A stretch of 32,137 nt of DNA from an uncultured Treponema sp. GTDB lineage: Bacteria; Spirochaetota; Spirochaetia; Treponematales; Treponemataceae. The translations under genes and the position numbers were made by a program. Of this stretch, positions 1-6,929 are shown piece after piece (positions within the stretch are counted from its first letter, which is position 1; each line of letters opens with the position of its first letter). The notes beneath the pieces are model-generated. The model saw only the letters and a program-made list of their open reading frames with translations, was not told the DNA's origin and ran no database searches. The stretch lies in NCBI GenBank assembly GCA_946535985.1, contig CAMNDY010000023.1, positions 1 to 32,137 on the forward strand, read 5' to 3'.

Positions 1-241
1 CAAAATTCAAAACTGCAACTCTTTTTCCGGCATACCCCATTGCAGCTTCAAAGGTTCTTTTTTTGGATACTATTATTTTTGCAGCCGACTCATAAAGATT
101 TTTTTCGCAGGCAATATCATCTTTTTCCAAAAACAACTTTTGATTTGCTGATGAATCTTTCCATGCCTTCAATAGAGCCGGATTTGTTTTACACAGCTTT
201 TCTGTATCTTTAAAAATTCTTATGTTGTCTTCTCTGCTCAT
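1..241 (-). CDS. TIGR02452 family (macrodomain/PARG-like) protein, N-terminal part
   Basis: The gene runs off the left edge, so only the first 80 codons are present. The start ATG (239-241) is preceded on the minus strand by GAGG at a good distance. The protein begins MSREDNIRIFKDTEKLC and, near the edge, reads YAGKRVAVLNF. This matches the TIGR02452 family, where a helical N-terminal domain leads into a 'VLNFA...NPGGG' ADP-ribose-binding macrodomain loop. The diagnostic glycine loop would lie just outside the window, so the assignment rests on the N-terminal pattern. Family members are predicted to bind or hydrolyse ADP-ribose derivatives; the substrate is not known. It lies 38 bp downstream of the 2H phosphoesterase gene on the same strand, so the two may be co-transcribed; both families process nucleotide-type phosphoesters. 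Confidence 0.6.
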   Translation of the reverse strand, partial: MSREDNIRIFKDTEKLCKTNPALLKAWKDSSANQKLFLEKDDIACEKNLYESAAKIIVSKKRTFEAAMGYAGKRVAVLNF

Positions 242-279
242 ATTTATCTCCTCTAAAAAAACAGATACCTTTGCTGTTT

Positions 280-843
280 CTATGTTAGCTCCATCACAAC
301 AGCAGCTTCCCAGCGGCCGGCTTTTCGTTCAAAGATTGTGATGTTGTTTACAGGAAAATCTTCTACGAGGTTCAGATCATTCATAACCTGAAGGGCGACT
401 GTTGTAACACCGGCAGGAATGTCACGATTTGCAACAGTGGCGTGAGGCTGAAAAGGTCTCTGATCTTTTTTTGTACAGCCAGGGCAGGCATTCAAAATTG
501 CTTTAACCGTTTGGTCGCGAAGTTGGGTCCAGCTGTTACTGGCAATCACTTTTCCAAAAAGAGTTCTGTCTCCAAATGCATCAAAGTTTTCAATGTGGGC
601 AGAAAATCCAAGCCCCTTTGGCAAAACATCTTTTTCAATTGCACGCGCGAGGTCTTCTGTAGAATACTCTTCTGGCAGTCTGAAAGGCGGAACCAGCGTT
701 ACATGAATGGGCGTTCCATATCCGCTCTTACAGCCATAAGCCTCGTTCATATATCGCCGACAATCTTCAAGAGTAAGCGTCAAATCCTCCGGCAGCAAAA
801 CACCAATAAAATGTGTCTGTTGAATAAAATTATTTTGTTTCAT
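280..843 (-). CDS. 2H phosphoesterase / 2'-5' RNA ligase-like protein
   Basis: A 187-residue protein with the two H-x-T motifs that define the 2H phosphoesterase superfamily: HVT at about residues 47-49 and HAT at about 134-136, each on a predicted beta strand and roughly 87 residues apart. The superfamily includes LigT/ThpR (RNA 2',3'-cyclic phosphodiesterase) and related RNA-end-processing enzymes acting in the cytoplasm. The substrate cannot be read from the sequence. The length fits the family. The ATG at 841-843 has no Shine-Dalgarno sequence; instead a perfect TATAAT lies 7 nt upstream, which suggests a leaderless mRNA. The next gene downstream is a TIGR02452-type protein 38 bp away. 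Confidence 0.8.
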   Translation of the reverse strand: MKQNNFIQQTHFIGVLLPEDLTLTLEDCRRYMNEAYGCKSGYGTPIHVTLVPPFRLPEEYSTEDLARAIEKDVLPKGLGFSAHIENFDAFGDRTLFGKVIASNSWTQLRDQTVKAILNACPGCTKKDQRPFQPHATVANRDIPAGVTTVALQVMNDLNLVEDFPVNNITIFERKAGRWEAAVVMELT

Positions 844-850
844 TTTTTAT

Positions 851-856
851 ATTATA
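851..856 (-). promoter_or_regulatory. Extended -10 box placing the transcript start at the ATG
   Basis: On the minus strand TGATATAAT (extended -10) ends 7 nt before the ATG of the 2H phosphoesterase gene. A start 6-8 nt downstream of the -10 would put the mRNA 5' end at or next to the start codon. No good -35 hexamer is seen, which fits an extended -10 promoter. Confidence 0.5.
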
Positions 857-884
857 TCACAAATTAAGGAAGAAGTTGGGCACC

Positions 885-1295
885 TTAAAAAATCTTTGCC
901 CTACCCTTTTTAATTTCCGAACGGATTTTTTTGAGTTTAAGCTTTCGTTCTTTGCTGGCCTTTGTTGGTTTAGTTGGCTTACGTTTTTTGGGAACCACAA
1001 GAGCCTGCACAATTCTGTTTTCAATCCTGTCCAGCGCAATCTTCCGGTTGACTTCCTGAAAGCGTTCATCATCAACATTAAGGACAAGACAATCTTCGGC
1101 ATTTATAATTGCAGCAAGTTTTGTCTTGAGGCGTGCACGTTCTTCTTCTGTAATTCCATCAATGGCAGACAAGGCAAGCTTAAGGCAGACCTTGGTATTG
1201 ACCTTGTTTACGTTCTGCCCACCCTTACCTCCACTACGGGCAAAGGTTATTTGAGAATTGTTGAAGATGGAGGTGTGGAGGTCAGGTTTATTCAT
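885..1295 (-). CDS. arfB: Alternative ribosome-rescue factor ArfB (YaeJ-type peptidyl-tRNA hydrolase)
   Basis: A class I release-factor catalytic domain without codon-recognition domains. Residues 19-32 read ARSGGKGGQNVNKV, containing the universal GGQ (about 25-27) that hydrolyses peptidyl-tRNA. The C-terminal tail is strongly basic (many K/R over about residues 105-136), which in ArfB inserts into the empty mRNA channel of stalled ribosomes. The length of 136 residues is typical of ArfB. An upstream in-frame ATG (1367) would add 24 residues unlike the family; the chosen ATG (1293-1295) has GGAA about 5 nt upstream and a TATAAT a further 16 nt before the ATG. It is a single-gene unit between the envelope operon and the 2H gene. 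Role: recycling non-stop ribosomes. Confidence 0.9.
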   Translation of the reverse strand: MNKPDLHTSIFNNSQITFARSGGKGGQNVNKVNTKVCLKLALSAIDGITEEERARLKTKLAAIINAEDCLVLNVDDERFQEVNRKIALDRIENRIVQALVVPKKRKPTKPTKASKERKLKLKKIRSEIKKGRAKIF

Positions 1296-1375
1296 ATATT
1301 TCCAATATTTGATATTATACACATAATTTTTCGAAAACAAAATATCAACTATTATCCTGATACACAATTATTGAT

Positions 1376-3070
1376 TTATTTCTTTGTCCAATCATTATAA
1401 TCATACGAGATTTTTAAATTTGCAGCATTTGTTGCTGGGTTAGTTACATTTCTTGAAGAAGATCCACAATACCAGTTATTTGTATCTAAGAATGTAGCAG
1501 AGGAAAGAGCGGTGCAAGAAGAAAAAGTACTATAGGAAATCTTTTTTACCGTTTTAGCAAAAGTCACTGAAGTAAGAGTCTTACAGTTGCCAAAAGCATA
1601 ACTCTCAATATTTTTAGCATCAATTGTGATACTTGTAAGACTTATACAAGAATAAAAAGCACTATTGCTAATTGTTGTTACTCCTGACATTCTTACTGTT
1701 GAAAGCGAACTACAACCATTAAAAGCACTGTTTCCTATTGTAATAACACCATTCAATGATATTTCTTTAAGTCCACTTCCAGCGAAAGCAGAAGAACCAA
1801 TAGTTTTTACTGAACTTGGAATTATCACAGAAGCCAGTGATGAACAATTATAAAATGCATTACTTCCAATTGTTGTTAGTGTTGAAGGAAGGATTATACT
1901 TGTTAGTTTTGTACAGCTGAAAAATAGTGATTTTGAATCAGAAGTACTAGCAATTGCTTCTAATCCTGTTGTTTCCGATAAGTCCAGAGTTATATTCTTA
2001 TTTGCTGTTTTTATCTTTGCTGCAAGACTGACTAAAGTATTCTGATTGATTGCACCAGTTACCTTGATTATGCAACTCTCTGTAAGAGATGATAAATTCA
2101 TATTTTGGATTGTATTGTCAGTAACAGAAATTCCACAAACCCACTTTGCATACAAAGTTATCACAGTTCCATGCGGGTAATTAATAGCAATATTAGTTCC
2201 TGCAGGATATTCCTCAGTACTGTTAGATGTAATTTCAAGCCATCCATCAAAGATATAGTTTTGACGTGTAAACAAGTTTGCATTTAGTTTTAGTCCTGTA
2301 CCATAGTAACATGTTTGCGAACTAGTTCTGCCTGAGCCATCATTTGCATCAAAAATAACGGTAGTTGTATCACGAACATAATAAATTTCGAGAATAATAT
2401 TCTCATCATCTATTATCTTTTGTTTAAATTCCTTATTATGAAATCCCGTATATGACTTTGCACTAGCTTGAGTAGAGGCACCAAATATTCCTGTCTTCTT
2501 TTCTGAATCATATAAATTATAGGTGTATAAATCTGTTTCCTGCTTATAATGTTTTACTATATATGTGATATCTGAACGTTCAGCCCATTTTGCGTATAGA
2601 GTGCAATCATCTTTTGGAGAAAATGGAAAAATCACCGGATTTTGAAAATCCTGATCCAGATACCAGCCTTCTAAACTATAACCTTTCTTTGAAGAAGCTG
2701 GTTTTTCAGAAATTATAAAACCATAAAAAGGGTCAATTGCTATACCACCATTTGTTTCAAACGTAACAGAATATTTTTGTAAATGTTCTTCCCATTTTGC
2801 ATATAGAGTGATGTTTTCTGAAAGTTCGAATGGAAAAGTTACCTCTTCAACAAATCTTGATGAAGTATACCAGCCTGCAAAATCCTCCCCCTCTTTCTGT
2901 GTCTTAGGACTTGAGGTGATTTTATCTGTTCTAAAAGCCTGGATTTCTGTGCCGCCATTAGTTTCAAAAGAAACGGTATAAAGTCCTGAAGCTTCTATGA
3001 ACAAAGGGTTTTCGCAGGATGAAAGGATGAGAATAAACAAAAATACAAAAAAGAATAAAAATTTTTTCAT
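1376..3070 (-). CDS. Surface lipoprotein with InlB-type repeats and BspA-like leucine-rich repeats
   Basis: A 564-residue predicted lipoprotein. A hydrophobic signal peptide ends in a lipobox ILSSC (Cys about 19). Next come two clear Listeria-Bacteroides (InlB B-repeat, Flg_new) units at about 32-93 and 100-162, each with FETNGG near the start and LYAKW at the end, a divergent segment at about 168-232, and a third unit ending LYAKW near 310. From about 385 to 540 there are BspA-like LRR_5 repeats (patterns such as L.SI.LPS...IG..AF..C). Such proteins are exported, surface-exposed and often mediate adhesion in oral and gut treponemes and Bacteroides; the ligand here is unknown. AGGAGG lies 8 nt before the ATG. 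It is the last gene of the minus-strand envelope operon, 10 bp after the CsgG-like gene. Confidence 0.85.
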   Translation of the reverse strand: MKKFLFFFVFLFILILSSCENPLFIEASGLYTVSFETNGGTEIQAFRTDKITSSPKTQKEGEDFAGWYTSSRFVEEVTFPFELSENITLYAKWEEHLQKYSVTFETNGGIAIDPFYGFIISEKPASSKKGYSLEGWYLDQDFQNPVIFPFSPKDDCTLYAKWAERSDITYIVKHYKQETDLYTYNLYDSEKKTGIFGASTQASAKSYTGFHNKEFKQKIIDDENIILEIYYVRDTTTVIFDANDGSGRTSSQTCYYGTGLKLNANLFTRQNYIFDGWLEITSNSTEEYPAGTNIAINYPHGTVITLYAKWVCGISVTDNTIQNMNLSSLTESCIIKVTGAINQNTLVSLAAKIKTANKNITLDLSETTGLEAIASTSDSKSLFFSCTKLTSIILPSTLTTIGSNAFYNCSSLASVIIPSSVKTIGSSAFAGSGLKEISLNGVITIGNSAFNGCSSLSTVRMSGVTTISNSAFYSCISLTSITIDAKNIESYAFGNCKTLTSVTFAKTVKKISYSTFSSCTALSSATFLDTNNWYCGSSSRNVTNPATNAANLKISYDYNDWTKK

Positions 3071-3080
3071 AAGGCACCTC

Positions 3081-4004
3081 CTAAAACTTCAAACCGACAG
3101 TTACCCCTGCACCAATAAGATACGGATAACCAAATCTAACCTGCGGCTCTAAATACAAACTGGCAGTTGAAAAGCGATAACCTGTACAGACTCCTGCATT
3201 AAATACATTTTTTAATTGAGAATTTATGTAAAGAAAACTTTCCCCACCCTGAGCTTCTATAAAAAATCCGGAAACAGGGCGACCGTTCATAGCAGAAATA
3301 TAAAGTCGCATTGTTGCCAGAGCCTCAATCGTATAAATCTGATTATTGACTTTTATACTTTCCTTATCATAACTAAGATTAACCCTGGCACCTAAAGAGA
3401 ACTTCCTTCCTAAACTAAAATCAAATAAAAGGCTGGCAGCAGGGGCAAAAAACTCCGGAGAATTTTTGTTCATTTCTATCCCTACTCCAAGCGCAACCTT
3501 TTTGTAATTTGGCGCCCGGCCCAAAAGCTGTTCTACTTTTTGTGAATATGCAAACTCGTATGTCTGGCGGAGAAGATAGGAACCCTGTTTTACATCAAGC
3601 ATACGAACACGCAGAATATAGCCGTTGTTAAACTCTTCCAGTTTTCCAAAAATAACAAAACCAGCCCCTAGCCTTTCTGCTGCAGAAACTATTGTCTGTT
3701 CATTTACTACGCCGGAGGCCTGAAACTTCAGTTCTTTTTCTGCTATATTCATGTGTTCGCGAGTTACAATTGTGATAAGTCCATCTTCTGCAAAAATGGT
3801 ATCTGCCAGCTGCTCACGTATATAAAGGGTCATCTTCTCTGAGGAGCTTTCAAAATCATCAATAACTAAAATTGTTTTGGCATTACATTTTTCTACGATA
3901 TCTTTCGCAGCTTTTGAAATTGCTTTGTCGAAATTCTGCTTTGCAAAAAGAGGAAAAAACTGTGCCAAAAGAAATACTGAAATAATGAAACATATTTTTT
4001 TCAT
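3081..4004 (-). CDS. CsgG-like periplasmic domain fused to a small outer-membrane-barrel-like domain
   Basis: A 307-residue exported protein: signal peptide (MKKICFIISVFLLAQFF), then about 110 residues resembling the CsgG/LpoB fold (ILVIDDFES..., LADTIFAEDGLITIVTREHM, ERLGAGFVIFGKLEE), then about 130 residues of alternating beta-strand pattern ending in VTVGLKF, typical of an outer-membrane anchor. The annotated start is the ATG at 4002-4004: the upstream in-frame ATG (4016) lies inside the stop region of the preceding gene, and its codons are the Shine-Dalgarno GGAGGT itself. It starts 2 nt after the LPP20-like gene stops, so translation is probably coupled. CsgG-type proteins form secretion channels or bind envelope partners; the partner here is unknown. 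Confidence 0.7.
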   Translation of the reverse strand: MKKICFIISVFLLAQFFPLFAKQNFDKAISKAAKDIVEKCNAKTILVIDDFESSSEKMTLYIREQLADTIFAEDGLITIVTREHMNIAEKELKFQASGVVNEQTIVSAAERLGAGFVIFGKLEEFNNGYILRVRMLDVKQGSYLLRQTYEFAYSQKVEQLLGRAPNYKKVALGVGIEMNKNSPEFFAPAASLLFDFSLGRKFSLGARVNLSYDKESIKVNNQIYTIEALATMRLYISAMNGRPVSGFFIEAQGGESFLYINSQLKNVFNAGVCTGYRFSTASLYLEPQVRFGYPYLIGAGVTVGLKF

Positions 4005-4006
4005 AA

Positions 4007-4993
4007 TTACCTCCACAGTTGGAGCTGATCCAACAACTCTTCTAAACGTGATAAAGCCATTTGTTCTGTTGTCTGCACATTATAGGTGGCAACCTTTTCA
4101 CAAATCCCGGAATAGGAATACACCGTTCCTGCGTTTCCAGGCCCCTTGATTGTAAATTCAATCTGAGGTGTGCTTGAATAAAGTGAATTAAGCGCTTTGT
4201 CGTTCCACAAAACTTGAGCAGAAAGAGTGTAATTTGCATTTGCTGCAGAAGTTTTGTCCTGGCCGCATACGGTAATTCCATATTTCTTGAGCAGTTCACA
4301 AAGTTTTGCCCTTATCTGGCCATCCTTGTCGCCATTTACTAAAACAGAAACTACGACCTTTCTCTTTAAATCAGCGAGTTCCTGAAGCTTTTCCAAAAAG
4401 CGTTCTAGAATCTTTTCATATTGTCCGAATTTTGATGGATATACTGCCAGAGCCTTTGCAAAAAGCAGCTTACATTCTTCGTAAACCGAACTAGCCTCTT
4501 CCAGAATCATAGATTTCTTAAACAAATCCTTTTCTAACTTTGCACTTTTATATAATGCTTCAAGCTTACTGGTAAAACTCTCTATTCTCTGTTTAAGAAT
4601 ATTCCAAAACTCAGCGCGATCCAGATACGCACACACATAAAAACGGTCAGTACGCTTGTTATACCAGGCTGTTGTATAATGGACACAAAGCAAATCTACT
4701 TCGCTATAAGTATTTAGATCCCGTCTTAGATCTAGTTTTTCTTCATAAGAAATATCAGACTGCTTCGTAATCTGTACAGCCTGATTTTCAGATTTGATTG
4801 TCTGTCCAAAATACGAGCTAAGTTCTGCAAGTGCAGCTTTCTTTGCAGACGATTCAGACCTACCTTCTCCAACAGCACGAATAAAACTTTTATCAGGAAA
4901 AGCACTTTCCAAATCAGTAATCCACTTTGGGGTGCCCGCAAAAAGGAGGGCTGAATATAAACCCAAAATGAAAATCATTATGTTCTTTTTCAT
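4007..4993 (-). CDS. LPP20-like secreted envelope protein
   Basis: A 328-residue protein with a signal peptide (MKKNIMIFILGLYSALLFAG) but no lipobox cysteine. After it, PKWITDLESAFPDKSFIRAVGEG...SAKKAALAELSSYFGQTIKSE matches the LPP20 pattern: a start with P.W, then an FIRAVGEG-type strand, then an alanine-rich helix in which residues that gate SS.F are conserved. A helical middle (about 130-210) and a second small domain (about 215-328) follow; the latter (VVVSVLVNGDKDGQIRAKL) may be another CsgG/LPP20-type fold. The family is of unknown biochemical role but repeatedly sits beside CsgG-like genes in spirochaetes. AGGGGG precedes the ATG. It is second in the four-gene operon, after the lipoprotein at 5012-5650. 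Confidence 0.65.
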   Translation of the reverse strand: MKKNIMIFILGLYSALLFAGTPKWITDLESAFPDKSFIRAVGEGRSESSAKKAALAELSSYFGQTIKSENQAVQITKQSDISYEEKLDLRRDLNTYSEVDLLCVHYTTAWYNKRTDRFYVCAYLDRAEFWNILKQRIESFTSKLEALYKSAKLEKDLFKKSMILEEASSVYEECKLLFAKALAVYPSKFGQYEKILERFLEKLQELADLKRKVVVSVLVNGDKDGQIRAKLCELLKKYGITVCGQDKTSAANANYTLSAQVLWNDKALNSLYSSTPQIEFTIKGPGNAGTVYSYSGICEKVATYNVQTTEQMALSRLEELLDQLQLWR

Positions 4994-5011
4994 ATCCAGC
5001 CCCCTTTCTGT

Positions 5012-5650
5012 TTAGTCTCTTGCTGTTGCCATCGTGTAATTCATAAGATGTTCAATAAGCTGTGCAACAGTATCATCGTTCAAATCCTGGAACGCATTCT
5101 TTATCTGTTTCTGATACAAAGCTTCATCAAGTGAATATACGACAAAATAGTTGTACTGCTCTGTATAATCAGCTTCTGGAGTAAGACGAGAACGAGTTCT
5201 TGTCCACCAGTCAGTTTCTTTATTAAGCCCTACAAGAGTTACCATCTCGGCACGTGCAGAATATCGTTCGATTTTTTCTTCTACTTCATCACGATCCCCG
5301 GTCAAAGTAGCACCAACAAAATCCGCAATTTCCTGTTTGATGGAAGCAGCAATTTCGGCACGAGCATCTACCTGATCAGCCCAGGTTTTAATAAAATCAA
5401 GATTCTTTCCACTCTTTGGAACAATCCAGATATGTTTGTCTATTCCAAGAGCCTTCTGCAAGGTTTTCTGATTAGAAGTACCCTGAACTTCACCAACCCA
5501 CTCTGGCTGAGGAATTCCCCAGGCTGTTCCTTTGTGCTCAAGAATTTCTACAGGTCCAGAAACATCTGTAATTTTTGGCTTACTGGCACAACCAACAAAA
5601 GCCAAACCACAAACCACAACCACGGCGAAAAAGCATACATTCTTTTTCAT
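5012..5650 (-). CDS. LPP20-family-like lipoprotein, first gene of the envelope operon
   Basis: A 212-residue predicted lipoprotein: MKKNVCFFAVVVVCGLAFVG-C, lipobox FVGC. The mature part has IPQPEWVGEV followed by WADQVDARAEIAASIKQEI and later YNYFVVYSLDEALY, an arrangement like LPP20-type spirochaete lipoproteins. The start at 5650 is chosen over the upstream in-frame ATG at 5707 because it begins the signal peptide and has AGGAGG upstream. The promoter (5707-5735) overlaps a palindrome shared with the WYL regulator region, so this gene and the three downstream of it are the likely WYL targets. The function is unknown. Confidence 0.65.
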   Translation of the reverse strand: MKKNVCFFAVVVVCGLAFVGCASKPKITDVSGPVEILEHKGTAWGIPQPEWVGEVQGTSNQKTLQKALGIDKHIWIVPKSGKNLDFIKTWADQVDARAEIAASIKQEIADFVGATLTGDRDEVEEKIERYSARAEMVTLVGLNKETDWWTRTRSRLTPEADYTEQYNYFVVYSLDEALYQKQIKNAFQDLNDDTVAQLIEHLMNYTMATARD

Positions 5651-5706
5651 AATAAAAATCCTCCTGCTTTGACTGCGTTTTACGACAGTCTTGCTTTGTA
5701 TAATCA

Positions 5707-5735
5707 AATATAGTATTCGTCTATTCCCAAGTCAC
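5707..5735 (-). promoter_or_regulatory. Promoter of the envelope operon
   Basis: On the minus strand -35 GTGACT (5730-5735) and -10 TATATT (5707-5712) are separated by exactly 17 bp. The -35 box lies inside the palindrome at 5723-5741, the classic position for repressor control. Confidence 0.5.
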
Positions 5736-5741
5736 GGGAAT
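5723..5741. promoter_or_regulatory. Palindromic operator, copy 1 (candidate WYL-regulator site)
   Basis: ATTCCC-AAGTCAC-GGGAAT, perfect 6-bp arms around a 7-bp spacer. The core TTCCCAAG(T/A)CACGGGAAT is repeated at 6879-6896 with one base change. The palindrome centre is 20 bp from the upstream edge of the -10 box in both places. It sits between the ankyrin-protein stop codon (5744) and the lipoprotein promoter. Confidence 0.65.
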
Positions 5742-5743
5742 GA

Positions 5744-6790
5744 CTAACAGTTTTTATTCATTTTTTCCATTAGAACTTGGCGCGCGGTCCTTCCATAAAT
5801 ATCCTGGATATCTGGATTAGCACCGTTTAGTAATAAGACTTTTGCAATTTCAAATTTGTTTCGTATAACAGCAAACATTAAAGGTGTTTGATAATACGGT
5901 CCGTTCTTAGAATTAACATTCCTTCCCTGCTTAATAAGCGACATAACTTTTTCTTTATCATTTTTACAGATGGCAAAAATGAGTTGGCTTGGGTAAGGCC
6001 CAAAAGAAATATGAACCATTGCAATTTCTCCCTTACGACAATCCAGGCATTGTTCTTTATTCAAACTTTTTATTGCAACACAATGTCTGCCGTATTTCAG
6101 ATATCTTTCAAAAGGAGCTGCATCTTCAATTTTGTATTTGCCCAAATAGATATCTACGTTTGCATGCATTGGGATATCTTTTGTTTCTTTGGCATTAATA
6201 GTCATGTAGCCAACATAGCCCTTATGTCCAAGATAAGAGACGGCTTCAAGCCCATAATCAAACCATCTGTAACACTTTGATTTCATAGCCCAATCTTTAT
6301 GCAATTCTTCTTCATCAGGCTCTCCTAAAATCCCGATTAAAAAAGACACTTTAAAATACGCAGGAAGCAAATGATTGTTTATATAGATTTGTCCATTGGG
6401 TTTTATTGAAATTATTTTATGACGTTTTGGTTTATAATATTTGGTATACAATTTGAGCACAGTTTCGTAGTCCTTTTCCTGAACATGAGTACCCACCCGA
6501 TATTTAAAAAGCCTTGCCGAGGCATATGAGTCATAATAAATCTTCTTTCTCATTTCAAAAGCAAACTGCTTTGCCGTTGCCATTTCGTGGCGCATGCATA
6601 CACAAGTTATTACAGGAGGTTCTTTTGATTTTGAATAAAACTTTAGCCCGACAAGTCTGTGAGTTCCTGTGTCATCAACTACAAGAAAATCTGATTCCTT
6701 GATTTTTTCACGTAAACCACTCTGGACCTTTGACGGAATATCAAAAGATTTTTGATTTGCATAAAGAAACAAAAGAAAATTGTTGATCAT
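5744..6790 (-). CDS. Ankyrin-repeat protein with an uncharacterised N-terminal domain
   Basis: A 348-residue protein without a signal peptide. The last ~75 residues contain ankyrin repeats (YYQTPLMFAVIRNKFEIAK, LLLNGANPDIQD, YGRTAR), a protein-protein interaction module. The middle (about 120-270) contains ISIKPNGQIYINN followed by a GILGEPDEE and YGLEAVSYLG pattern that recalls small immunity- or effector-associated DUFs with an 'NG...LG.P' core; I cannot name it with confidence. The N-terminus (about 1-110) is not recognised. The ATG at 6788-6790 (upstream AAGGG) is preferred to the in-frame ATG at 6946, which lies upstream of its own promoter. The stop codon ends 2 bp from operator copy 1; its own promoter carries operator copy 2. 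Confidence 0.6.
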   Translation of the reverse strand: MINNFLLFLYANQKSFDIPSKVQSGLREKIKESDFLVVDDTGTHRLVGLKFYSKSKEPPVITCVCMRHEMATAKQFAFEMRKKIYYDSYASARLFKYRVGTHVQEKDYETVLKLYTKYYKPKRHKIISIKPNGQIYINNHLLPAYFKVSFLIGILGEPDEEELHKDWAMKSKCYRWFDYGLEAVSYLGHKGYVGYMTINAKETKDIPMHANVDIYLGKYKIEDAAPFERYLKYGRHCVAIKSLNKEQCLDCRKGEIAMVHISFGPYPSQLIFAICKNDKEKVMSLIKQGRNVNSKNGPYYQTPLMFAVIRNKFEIAKVLLLNGANPDIQDIYGRTARQVLMEKMNKNC

Positions 6791-6815
6791 ACTACCCTTC
6801 CCCCGGATTAATATA

Positions 6816-6851
6816 AGGAGCAACTTTATATAAAAGTTGACATTTCCTCCT
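6816..6851 (-). promoter_or_regulatory. Leader hairpin of the ankyrin gene enclosing a five-codon mini-ORF
   Basis: The minus-strand leader contains an AGGAGG followed by ATG and five codons ending in TAA (6826-6843). CAACTTT (7 bp) pairs with AAAGTTG around a 5-nt loop, and outer AGGAG pairs with CTCCT across a 7-nt bulge, so the strong Shine-Dalgarno can be sequestered. The real gene start lies 35 nt further downstream. A role in attenuation is only inferred. Confidence 0.35.
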
Positions 6852-6864
6852 GATGATATAGAAT
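6837..6864 (+). promoter_or_regulatory. Promoter of the WYL regulator gene
   Basis: A perfect -35 TTGACA (6837-6842), 16-bp spacer and -10 TAGAAT (6859-6864). The predicted start is near 6871; operator copy 2 (6879-6895) then lies about +8 to +24, where a bound regulator would block elongation, consistent with autoregulation. Confidence 0.55.
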
Positions 6865-6890
6865 ATATATAATGTCCGTTCCCAAGACAC
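6862..6890 (-). promoter_or_regulatory. Promoter of the ankyrin gene
   Basis: Minus-strand -35-like GTGTCT (6885-6890), 17-bp spacer, -10 TATATT (6862-6867). The geometry relative to the palindrome is identical to that of the envelope-operon promoter at 5707-5735. Confidence 0.45.
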
Positions 6891-6896
6891 GGGAAT
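6879..6896. promoter_or_regulatory. Palindromic operator, copy 2 (candidate WYL-regulator site)
   Basis: TTCCC-AAGACAC-GGGAA with perfect 5-bp arms, the same as copy 1 except for T to A in the spacer and the outermost pair. It lies between the divergent ankyrin and WYL genes. Confidence 0.65.
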
Positions 6897-6929
6897 GAAA
6901 ATATGTAATTATGTTTTCGAGGGTTATTT

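Noticed and set aside
442..1400. Plus-strand open frames opposite the 2H phosphoesterase and ArfB genes
   Set aside because: They are antisense shadows of genes with clear family motifs; they show no ribosome-binding site and no recognisable domain.
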